In this document: positions 14,538 to 20,741 of the stretch, piece by piece
Layout of the letters: every line of letters starts with the position of its first letter
How positions within the stretch are numbered: the stretch's first letter is position 1
DNA from: an uncultured Lachnospiraceae bacterium
Lineage (GTDB): Bacteria; Bacillota_A; Clostridia; Lachnospirales; Lachnospiraceae
Direction: 5' to 3'
Length of the DNA: 40,394 bases
Assembly (NCBI GenBank): GCA_902780985.1
Contig: CACZHN010000021.1
Span: 1 to 40,394 of the forward strand
Position numbers and translations under genes: made by a program
The notes under the pieces: generated by a model
What the model saw: the letters and a program-made list of their open reading frames with translations, nothing else
The model's database searches: none
Told to the model about the DNA's origin: nothing

Positions 14538-14613
14538 CATATTATCGTATTGATAATATGATATTAACAGAACATTTGATGTTTGTCAACTACTTATTAT
14601 CATTTTGATAATA
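14538..14613 (-). promoter_or_regulatory. Promoter flanked by two TATTATC-N5-GATAATA operators
   Basis: On the minus strand TTGACA (14589-14584) and TAATAT (14566-14561) are 17 bases apart. Operator 1, CATATTATC-N5-GATAATATG (14538-14560), directly follows the -10 box over the transcription start. Operator 2, TATTATC-N5-GATAATA (14595-14613), lies 5 bases upstream of the -35 box. The placement implies repression. The same motif occurs at 18604-18690. Confidence 0.7.
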
Positions 14614-14647
14614 TGTCTTTTATAAGGTGGTTAAGTTTTAGCGATTT

Positions 14648-15676
14648 TTATTTATCAGGAAAGCACGCGATGATCTCTTCAACCATCGGTTTCATTGCCT
14701 CGAATTCACTCGGCATTTTTGTCTCTATCCTGATTTTTATATCATCAGCGTATTCAATACGCATTGATAACTGAATATTCTGATCCGGGTGTTCATCCTC
14801 CGGATGTTCTCCCATTCCGTAGTAACCCCTGTCGTGATTTCCGTAATCTCTCTTTGTATAATCGAATCTGCTGAAATCGTAATTTCTTACAAGGTTGTAT
14901 TTCAGAATGATATCGGCAATCTCTTTATATGTCTCATCCGATATATCTTTGTAATCGTCGGAATAGAATTCTTCTTCACCGTCTATACAAGTAAGCTTAA
15001 AGCTTACTATATCCGCTGTTTCAGGCATCGGATAAAGTTCGCTGTGGCCCTTTGATTCGAACCAGTCCGCAAATACTCTGTAGATCTTTTCTTCCCAGGA
15101 GGACATCGGATCGTTATCCATGGTGAAATCCAGATATTCTCCGGATGCATAATCCACCACGAAGTAGATTGCCTCAAATTCTGGCGGAAGTCCCGCCGTA
15201 ACATCGTATTTGCCGTTATATTTCACAAGATTCTCATCATCGATAACCTGCTGCAATGCAGTCAGAAGTTCCTCATCGGCTTCTTCCTTCAGCCCGGATA
15301 TATATTCCGAAGCCACAAGTTTTCCCGATTCGTCTTCTGCTATCTCAAACTCGAAAATATTACTTTCATCCGCGGACCATCTGTCCGTCAGATAAAATCT
15401 CGTAGCAAACTTTACTATATCCTTGGACTCGATGACCTTCGGTGCATTTTCATCAACCTTAATAGTCTGTCCGCCGGTTATAGGATTTTCCATACCCGCA
15501 TCCTCCTCTGTCTGTGTCTCGGTCTGAACCTGAGTCGTCGTCTCTGTTGCCGTCACAACCTGCGTCGCTGTCTCAGTCTCCGTAATCGGATCCTTTGTTT
15601 CGGAACAGCCCGCCGCAAAAAGCGGAAGCGCACAGAGGAGCAGTGTTATCAATCTTTTCCCTGCGATCTTTTTCAT
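14648..15676 (-). CDS. Lipoprotein of unknown function
   Basis: From ATG 15676 the product has 342 residues, with a signal peptide ending in FAAGC (lipidated Cys24) and a Thr/Glu-rich linker to about residue 60. A soluble domain follows in which acidic residues are frequent, including tracts such as YDFSRFDYTKRDYGNHDRGY. I do not recognise the fold. The start is preferred over upstream in-frame Met codons because it follows GAGG by 8 bases and gives a proper signal peptide. The GAGG site lies in one arm of a 14-bp inverted repeat whose other arm follows the stop of the PurA-like gene, so translation may be controlled by RNA structure. No clear terminator follows. Confidence 0.75.
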   Translation of the reverse strand: MKKIAGKRLITLLLCALPLFAAGCSETKDPITETETATQVVTATETTTQVQTETQTEEDAGMENPITGGQTIKVDENAPKVIESKDIVKFATRFYLTDRWSADESNIFEFEIAEDESGKLVASEYISGLKEEADEELLTALQQVIDDENLVKYNGKYDVTAGLPPEFEAIYFVVDYASGEYLDFTMDNDPMSSWEEKIYRVFADWFESKGHSELYPMPETADIVSFKLTCIDGEEEFYSDDYKDISDETYKEIADIILKYNLVRNYDFSRFDYTKRDYGNHDRGYYGMGEHPEDEHPDQNIQLSMRIEYADDIKIRIETKMPSEFEAMKPMVEEIIACFPDK

Positions 15677-15679
15677 ATT

Positions 15680-15769
15680 TAAAACCTCAACCATACATAT
15701 ATCAATAACCTTCACTAATAAATATGCCATACATTCCGGCACATTTCAAATACATTGGTTGAGGTTTTA
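15680..15769 (-). repeat. 14-bp inverted repeat that could mask a ribosome site
   Basis: TAAAACCTCAACCA (15680-15693) and its exact complement (15756-15769) are separated by 62 bases. On the minus strand the second arm read contains the GAGG ribosome site of the lipoprotein gene, and the first arm follows the PurA-like stop codon. In a read-through transcript the two would pair. Confidence 0.55.
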
Positions 15770-15773
15770 TATG

Positions 15774-16934
15774 CTATTTTCTGTATGTATCTTCCCGGGT
15801 TTCACCCTTGGATACATAGTTCGCTTCGCCGGCCAGTTCACTGTCGAATTCATTTAAATGCGTGACAGCCAGCGTCAGCTTCACCCTTACATCTTCCGGG
15901 AATCTCTCACTATCGAAGTCCTCTCTGATACGCTTCTTCAGCTGTTTCCCATCGAGCCTTCCGTATCGGATGGTTCCCTGGTAAGGATTGGGTACATTTG
16001 TCATATCAACCATGTCCGGATTGATCTCGGCCTTATCGCATTCCTCATCGAAGCGGCCTGCGCCGTGGCGCGTCAGATAAGTTCTGGTAACATAACAAAC
16101 TTCTATATCATTTATAGTCTCACCGTCTCCGGTGCTTTTATCTCTGTTATTGAATTCCCTGATGATCTCGGCAGGATTACGAAGACCTGTGTTGCTCGGC
16201 GTAGTATTGTTGCCGTATTCCTTTCTGTTCCGGTCAAGAAGAAGCCCCTGGCCGTTCTCAAAGATCACGCGGTCATACATTTCCATTATGTCCGCATCCG
16301 CAACTTCGCAGAGATCTGTCATAAGACGGAAGTCCCGAATGTAGTTCTCGATAAGTCCCGGATCATCCATGATGTCCTGCCAGACTTCGGGAATCTCATC
16401 AACTCCCAGTTCCTTCAGCCTCTTATAGGTATATGCTTTGCAGTCCTCTTCAAGATAATCTTTAAGTTCCGCATCGCTCATCCTATACATTTCATCAAGG
16501 GTTGCTCCGTTACGCACAAGTGTTTCCCATATGCCGACACCGCAGCTGCCGTGCCTCGCATTTCCCCTATGCTGCTCGATGATCTGATTTACGATCATGT
16601 CAAACGGCGTGGTAACCGGGCTGTCCTTATCTATATAGACTTTCGGGCAGCGCTTCAGCTGCTCGTACTCGTCCATAAACATTATGGGATTCAGGATGTA
16701 GTACCTTGGGAGCCATGTGTCGGCCCCTGCAAGTGTACCAGATCCAAAATGGTGAAAGACATGTCTCTCACCGTCAGGAGACTTGACAGTATGACCACGC
16801 TGTGCTCCGCCGTTGCTGCATACGACCAGTGCCCTGCGGCCCTGCGCGGCTGCTTCTGCGGCGAAGTAATCAGACATCAGACCTTTCCCTTCATCGCCGA
16901 AATTTGCGCCTATAATAACCTTCACTTCAGCCAT
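15774..16934 (-). CDS. Divergent adenylosuccinate synthetase (PurA) homologue
   Basis: The 386-residue protein keeps the PurA P-loop GDEGKG (13-18, catalytic Asp14) and the GHT histidine (His48), and has a weak match to the later ENGQG segment, so a related ligase reaction is likely. It departs from PurA elsewhere. GGNNAGHT is GGAQRGHT, the TTGRG loop is GSCGVG, and TSSN is TPSN. The guanine-recognising T-K-x-D is T-H-L-N (358-361). It is also about 45 residues shorter than typical PurA. These changes make normal purine synthesis uncertain. A PurZ-like or other nucleotide-linked ligase is an alternative. GGAGGAG precedes the chosen ATG. It is third in the operon after the acidic-tail and VWA genes, and no other purine gene is near. 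Confidence 0.65.
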   Translation of the reverse strand: MAEVKVIIGANFGDEGKGLMSDYFAAEAAAQGRRALVVCSNGGAQRGHTVKSPDGERHVFHHFGSGTLAGADTWLPRYYILNPIMFMDEYEQLKRCPKVYIDKDSPVTTPFDMIVNQIIEQHRGNARHGSCGVGIWETLVRNGATLDEMYRMSDAELKDYLEEDCKAYTYKRLKELGVDEIPEVWQDIMDDPGLIENYIRDFRLMTDLCEVADADIMEMYDRVIFENGQGLLLDRNRKEYGNNTTPSNTGLRNPAEIIREFNNRDKSTGDGETINDIEVCYVTRTYLTRHGAGRFDEECDKAEINPDMVDMTNVPNPYQGTIRYGRLDGKQLKKRIREDFDSERFPEDVRVKLTLAVTHLNEFDSELAGEANYVSKGETREDTYRK

Positions 16935-16964
16935 GCTGTCTCCTCCTTTCACGTTTTTTGCGCA

Positions 16965-16984
16965 CCCGCCTTCCCCAAGGCGGG
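16965..16984 (-). other. Stable GC hairpin between the VWA and PurA-like genes
   Basis: CCCGCCTT-CCCC-AAGGCGGG forms an 8-bp stem in the 94-base gap. It lacks a T-run on either strand, so it is more likely an mRNA-processing or stability element than a full terminator. Confidence 0.4.
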
Positions 16985-17028
16985 CACACGATTCACTTTT
17001 AACCTTGCCGGTATCGGCCCCTCAACCT

Positions 17029-17898
17029 TTACCAGCTTATACCAACGAGCTTCGGGAGTTCAATGCGTCCTCTTTTGAGGACTTCATTGCCGGTCTGCTT
17101 CGTTACTATCTTAACTATTTCATCGGCTATGTCGTCGATTCTTACCGCTTTGAAATGATCTCTGTCGAGAGCTTTCTCCCAGCTTTTTACATAGCTGTTA
17201 GCGTAACCGGCTCTGCCGTGATTTACATAGAGGTGATAGATATCATACTTTTCGCAAGCTTCTTTGTAGAGCTGCTTTGTCTCGATATCACCATCCACAT
17301 GTCTTCCTATAACCTTTTCAAGCTTGTCTGCCGGAAGATAAGGGTTAATGCCTTCATCGCCCATTGTGATGATTATTCCCTTCTTACCTCTGTCCCAGCA
17401 ATCCAGCTTTACATGATTAACTCCGAAATACCAAGCAGCGGTATAAGATTCATATCCGTTGCCGCCTCCTCCGAATTCGAAGAAAACTTTATCCAACTGT
17501 TCTGCTATTCTTATATCAGATTCAAACTGAGATACCTGAAGCGGGCATTTGTCATAGGCAAAATCTCCGATGCCCATGACCATGAACTCAACATCCTTTA
17601 CCTTCTCGTAAAGTTTTGTCATGATCACATTCAGCTGCTTGGCAACCTCTACGGCCGCCTGTCCCATAGAACCTGTTACGTCCAGTGCGAGTATTACCGG
17701 AACTGTTTCCGGATGTTCTTCCGTATCGCAGCATTCTCTGAATGCATCTTTAGGATCCAGCATTGGGTCCAGACTTCTGGCTGCAAACATTTCCTGATTG
17801 CTCATATCCCCTGCAACGCGTCCTGTTCTATCTACTGTTCTTCCTACTCTGCTTGAATACTGTCTGAATGTATCTTCTCTCCATAATCCGCTACCCAT
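17029..17898 (-). CDS. VWA-like domain protein with DVTGSM metal site (cytoplasmic)
   Basis: The 289-residue protein has no signal peptide or membrane segment. After a basic N-terminal stretch (about 1-60) the VWA fold starts with a metal site DVTGSMG (73-79) and continues with GGGGNGYES and IITMGDEGINPY. The later acidic motif is modified from the classical form. It ends in a region containing RIDDIADEIVKIV. I know no named function. Its immediate upstream partner is the acidic-tail protein gene (42 bases away), and the pair shares a promoter with three operator-like dyads, so the two probably work together. GGAGG precedes the ATG. Confidence 0.75.
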   Translation of the reverse strand: MGSGLWREDTFRQYSSRVGRTVDRTGRVAGDMSNQEMFAARSLDPMLDPKDAFRECCDTEEHPETVPVILALDVTGSMGQAAVEVAKQLNVIMTKLYEKVKDVEFMVMGIGDFAYDKCPLQVSQFESDIRIAEQLDKVFFEFGGGGNGYESYTAAWYFGVNHVKLDCWDRGKKGIIITMGDEGINPYLPADKLEKVIGRHVDGDIETKQLYKEACEKYDIYHLYVNHGRAGYANSYVKSWEKALDRDHFKAVRIDDIADEIVKIVTKQTGNEVLKRGRIELPKLVGISW

Positions 17899-17939
17899 AA
17901 TCTTTCCTCCTTTCGGCTTAATTAAACCGTAACTTTGTA

Positions 17940-18542
17940 TTACTGCTTGTCGTCATCGTCGTCTTCATCATCGTCCATTTCAAAGGCATCGCCGAAATCT
18001 CCGAAGTCGTCCAGGAAATCCATATTTCCCTTGCCCAGGAACATAAGCGGGAGCAGGTTGCTCATCATACCGCCGCCATTGCCGTTTCCGCCGTTGCCCT
18101 TCATCATTTCAGAGAACATCATGTACTTCATGATCTTTCCCGGGCCTTTACCCTTCTTCAGATTGTTGCCGAACATTGATACGATTTTTCCGTAGAAATA
18201 TACATTTCCCATGAAAACGTGACGTTCCGGAAGAATCTGTTCCAGAGTTGAATCTTCGTAATTGATTGCCGTGATCCTGTTCTTCGATGCCTCGATAACG
18301 CATTTCGGCTTGCCGTTGGCTAAAATGATGTCGCCCGGCTTAACGCGATTTGTCGGAACCACAAAGAAGAATTCCTCTCCGATATTGAATACAAAGTTGT
18401 CGCAGTTTGTTAACTGCCCCGATGCAACCTCATAAGTCTTATACCCATTGGAGGTCTTAATGGCGATCCCTCCGTTGATCGACAGCCTGCACATCCCCGG
18501 TGCAATCTTTCCAAACATTCCGTTAAACATACCATTCATCAT
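17940..18542 (-). CDS. Conserved-looking protein with Gly-rich segment and poly-acidic tail, unknown function
   Basis: The 200-residue protein has an N-terminal beta-rich domain (about 10-125) with segments such as CRLSINGGIAIKTSNGYKTY, GEEFFFVVPTNRVKPGDIIL and LPERHVFMGN. A Met/Gly/Asn-rich stretch (about 140-165) and an almost purely acidic end (MDDDEDDDDD) follow. No signal peptide or true membrane helix is evident. I do not recognise the family. The ordered N-terminus followed by an acidic tail resembles scaffold or chaperone-type proteins (speculative). GGGAGG precedes the start, and the second ATG is an alternative. It is first in the operon with the VWA gene and is controlled by the promoter at 18638-18666. 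Confidence 0.65.
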   Translation of the reverse strand: MMNGMFNGMFGKIAPGMCRLSINGGIAIKTSNGYKTYEVASGQLTNCDNFVFNIGEEFFFVVPTNRVKPGDIILANGKPKCVIEASKNRITAINYEDSTLEQILPERHVFMGNVYFYGKIVSMFGNNLKKGKGPGKIMKYMMFSEMMKGNGGNGNGGGMMSNLLPLMFLGKGNMDFLDDFGDFGDAFEMDDDEDDDDDKQ

Positions 18543-18603
18543 GCCATCTACCTCCCTTTCAAAATTTAGTGTTTCGCGAAGCTTTAATTTGTTGCTGTTT
18601 CGT

Positions 18604-18690
18604 TATTATCATTGTGATATTATCTCCTCGCAGGTACATCATATTATACTAATGATAATATGTCAAGCACTTTTTATCATTTTTATAATA
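18604..18690 (-). promoter_or_regulatory. Promoter with three TATTATC-N5-GATAATA-type operators
   Basis: On the minus strand TTGACA (18666-18661) and TATGAT (18643-18638) are 17 bases apart. One near-perfect dyad, CATATTATA-N5-GATAATATG (18640-18662), fills the promoter spacer. A second, TATTATC-N5-GATATTA (18604-18622), lies downstream, and a weaker third (18672-18690) lies upstream of the -35 box. All keep the 5-base gap seen at 14538-14613. Confidence 0.7.
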
Positions 18691-18693
18691 TCG

Positions 18694-18715
18694 TGACACA
18701 TGGGGACACTCCTTG
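18694..18715 (-). repeat. REP-like repeat, copy C (half unit)
   Basis: TGACACATGGGGACACTCCTT is exactly the complement of the first 21 bases of copy A, here without the GGGGACGGGGG half. It lies beside the group II intron remnant. Confidence 0.65.
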
Positions 18716-18722
18716 AAGCACA

Positions 18723-18796
18723 ATCGAGTAGGAGGGGAAATTAAAATTTCCCCGACCTCTCACACCACCGTGCGTACCGTTCGGTACACGGCGAGT
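18723..18796 (-). mobile_element. Remnant of a group II intron 3' end (domains V and VI)
   Basis: Read on the minus strand, GCCGTGTACCGAACGGTACG (from about 18792) forms a domain V-like hairpin, CCGTG/CACGG plus TACCG/CGGTA with a two-base bulge. GGTGGTGTGAGAGG follows, then the perfect palindrome GGGGAAATTTTAATTTCCCC, and finally CTCCTACTCGAT ending at 18723. This order and wording match the 3' ends of bacterial group II introns that I recall. The usual AGC triad at the start of domain V reads CGC, and no maturase gene is present, so it is inactive. The identification rests on memory of the motif, not a search. Confidence 0.55.
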
Positions 18797-18969
18797 TTAT
18801 CTCCGCCTTCAAGGCCTGTCACATGAACCAGTGCCGTGGTTATCGTATGAAGACGATATCCCTTCGCCGCCTGCTCGTTGATGATCTTCTCGAGTTCCGG
18901 AAGATTACTGAGCTCCTGGTCACTGATCTTCTCCTTAAGCGCTACCTGCAATACAACATACTGTGGCAT
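18760..18969 (-). CDS. DUF4177-like small protein with an altered C-terminus
   Basis: From ATG 18969 (GGGGGTG upstream) the product has 69 residues. The body, including LEKIINEQAAKGYRLHTITTA, resembles DUF4177-type proteins, small alpha/beta domains of unknown function. Family members normally finish with a strand near ATLVFEK after the GGD turn. Here GGDKL is followed by AVYRTVRTVV, whose codons coincide with the domain V-like hairpin of the intron remnant. The natural end thus appears to have been replaced. A promoter lies at 19063-19091 and the leader holds a GACCGG/CCGGTC hairpin (19036-19052). Whether the protein still folds is unknown. Confidence 0.6.
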   Translation of the reverse strand: MPQYVVLQVALKEKISDQELSNLPELEKIINEQAAKGYRLHTITTALVHVTGLEGGDKLAVYRTVRTVV

Positions 18970-19062
18970 AATACACCCCCTTCTTACCACTTTTTATTCG
19001 TGGTACTTCTCCAAAAACCTGTACCTTCAATCTTTGACCGGTTTCTCCGGTCCAACAGCTAT

Positions 19063-19091
19063 ATTATACTCTTTGATGGTGCATTTTCCAA
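19063..19091 (-). promoter_or_regulatory. Predicted promoter of the DUF4177-like gene
   Basis: On the minus strand TTGGAA (19091-19086) is followed after 17 bases by a perfect TATAAT (19068-19063). The roughly 85-base leader contains two hairpins, GACCGG-N5-CCGGTC (19036-19052) and ACCAC/GTGGT nearer the start codon. Confidence 0.65.
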
Positions 19092-19113
19092 GAGTTTCTT
19101 ATCTGAAGGAGTG

Positions 19114-20406
19114 TCAGCCCCAGTATACGATCTTGCCGCCGCAGATGGTGTAGCGGACTTTGCCCGGGAGGGTCCAGCCGGTGAACGGGCTGTTCACTGC
19201 CTTGGAAGCATATTCCTCTTCCTTCACGGTCCACTCTTCATTCTCGCCGAAGATTACTATGTCCGCCGGCGCATCTTCGCTGATGCTTCCCGGGATCATG
19301 CGGTAAAGCTTCGCCGGATTTGTGCTCATGAGTTCCATGAGCTTCATAAGGGAAATGTGTCCCTCCTGAACAAGCGACTTTATACCAAGCCCAAGAGACG
19401 TTTCAAGGCCCGTAATTCCGCTCGGAGCCTTATCCATCGGGCGATCCTTTTCTTCCTTGGAATGAGGCGCGTGATCGGTCACGATCATATCGATGGTTCC
19501 GTCCACGATTCCGTCTATTATAGCCTGTCTGTCAGCCTCGGTTCTGAGAGGCGGATTCATTCTGGCATAAGTTCCGTACTTAAGAACAGCATCTTCGGTA
19601 AGTGTGAAATGATGTGGCGTCGCTTCAGCGTGCACATCGGCTCCCTGCTTCTTCGCAAGTCTTACATAATCAACGCTTTCCTTTGCGCTGATATGCTGTA
19701 TGCAGAGGGTCGCACCTGTATGAAGCGCCATAGCGCAGTCTCTTGCTACCATTATGGATTCTGCGGTAGAAGATGCTCCGCCGTATCCCAGCTGCTCCGA
19801 AACCGCTCCCATATTTACTCCCGGCTGCTTTATAAAAAGCGGATCCTCCTCGTGAAGGCTTACCGGAAGGTCAAGTTCTTTCGCTTTCTCAAGGGCCTTA
19901 AGAAGGACTTCCTCATTCATGATAGGAAGACCGTCGTCGGTAAATCCGGCTGCTCCCGCATTTGCCAGCGCATCCATATCCACCAGTTCCTCGCCGGCCA
20001 TACCCTTTGTTACGGTAGCCGTCTGGATCACGTGGATTCCGGTCTGCTCGCCCTTCTTCTGGATGTATTCCAGCGTCTCAAGATTGTCCACTGCAGGCTT
20101 CGTGTTCGCCATGCAGACAACGGTGGTAAATCCGCCTCTGGCCGCAGCCGCAGCGCCCGTCTCAATGTCCTCTTTATATTCAAAGCCCGGATCACGGAAA
20201 TGCACGTGCGTATCCACCAGTCCCGGCGCAACGATAAGGCCCGCCGCGTCGATCACAGCTACATCCTTATCCGCAAGCCAGGTTCCCTCGCCCGACTTAA
20301 TGTCTTTCTCAACCTGAATGATGCGGCTTCCGTCGATCAGAACATCCATCACATCATCCGTTCCCGTTACAGGGCAAACTACATGTCCGTTCTTTATAAG
20401 TATCAT
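19114..20406 (-). CDS. pyrC: Dihydroorotase, class I
   Basis: The 430-residue amidohydrolase catalyses ring closure of carbamoyl aspartate to dihydroorotate, the third step of pyrimidine synthesis. The metal-binding set is complete: HVH (67 and 69) in THVHFRDPG, Asp157 in GFTDDG, His185 (SLHEED), His238 (IQHISA) and Asp311 (VTDHAPH). Substrate-binding MNPPLR (about 283-288) is also intact. Length and motifs fit class I enzymes such as B. subtilis PyrC. GGAGG precedes the ATG. It stands apart from other pyr genes. Its promoter must lie in or near repeat copy D, because a terminator for the upstream cluster sits at 20529-20560. Confidence 0.95.
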   Translation of the reverse strand: MILIKNGHVVCPVTGTDDVMDVLIDGSRIIQVEKDIKSGEGTWLADKDVAVIDAAGLIVAPGLVDTHVHFRDPGFEYKEDIETGAAAAARGGFTTVVCMANTKPAVDNLETLEYIQKKGEQTGIHVIQTATVTKGMAGEELVDMDALANAGAAGFTDDGLPIMNEEVLLKALEKAKELDLPVSLHEEDPLFIKQPGVNMGAVSEQLGYGGASSTAESIMVARDCAMALHTGATLCIQHISAKESVDYVRLAKKQGADVHAEATPHHFTLTEDAVLKYGTYARMNPPLRTEADRQAIIDGIVDGTIDMIVTDHAPHSKEEKDRPMDKAPSGITGLETSLGLGIKSLVQEGHISLMKLMELMSTNPAKLYRMIPGSISEDAPADIVIFGENEEWTVKEEEYASKAVNSPFTGWTLPGKVRYTICGGKIVYWG

Positions 20407-20437
20407 ATGTCCCTCCGTTTATCTTTATCAAGGTAAC

Positions 20438-20525
20438 AGGAGTGTCCCCGTGTGTCAAAATGACTACGTGACCTCCGTCCCCGTTTCCCAAAATGAATAA
20501 ACAACCTCCGTCCCCGTGTGTCAAA
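20438..20525 (-). repeat. REP-like repeat, copy D (three modules), in a 327-base gene-free stretch
   Basis: On the minus strand the modules are TGACACACGGGGACGGAGG, then AAACGGGGACGGAGGT, then TTTTGACACACGGGGACACT. The gap 20407-20733 holds, in order, this array, the terminator at 20529-20560 and a set of degenerate direct repeats (20606-20741). I see no coding sequence in it. Confidence 0.75.
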
Positions 20526-20528
20526 AAA

Positions 20529-20560
20529 AATGGTCACAGGCCGTTAGGTCTGTGACCATT
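20529..20560 (-). terminator. Intrinsic terminator of the solute-binding/permease cluster
   Basis: AATGGTCACAG (20529-20539) pairs with CTGTGACCATT (20550-20560), and three further inner pairs close on a GTTA loop. On the minus strand it is followed by T8. It lies about 175 bases beyond the last gene of the cluster. Confidence 0.85.
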
Positions 20561-20605
20561 CTACATCATTTGAATATACCATGCAAATGCAGTGGATCGT
20601 TTTTG

Positions 20606-20741
20606 TTTTGTCTCGTCGTTGTAGGTTAAATATGATTGTGTCTCTTCTATGCAAGCATTATTATGTCGCGTCTTTAGCAAGTAATCATTTTATGTAATTT
20701 ATAGCTAGTAAAAATGTTTATGCCACGTCTATGCTAGTTCT
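20606..20741 (-). repeat. Five degenerate ~24-base direct repeats in the 3' untranslated region
   Basis: Units begin at 20606, 20636, 20661, 20690 and 20718 on the plus strand, with consensus TTRTGTCNCGTCT followed by WTGCWAGTWA. Spacing is 25-30 bases. The last unit overlaps the TAG stop of the MacB-like gene. They lie in the transcript between that gene and its terminator. Confidence 0.5.

Noticed and set aside
15858..17078. A 406-codon plus-strand reading opposite the PurA-like gene
   Set aside because: The minus-strand frame has conserved nucleotide-binding motifs and a proper ribosome site; the opposite frame has neither.
19105..19122. GAAGGAGTGTC at the pyrC stop codon as a sixth copy of the repeat family
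   Set aside because: Only about 10 bases match and the GGGGAC core is missing. It may be a decayed end but is too short to claim.
18823..20436. A 537-codon plus-strand reading opposite pyrC
   Set aside because: It is antisense to a clear dihydroorotase, rich in Arg, His, Ser and Cys as expected for a shadow frame, and lacks any recognisable domain.
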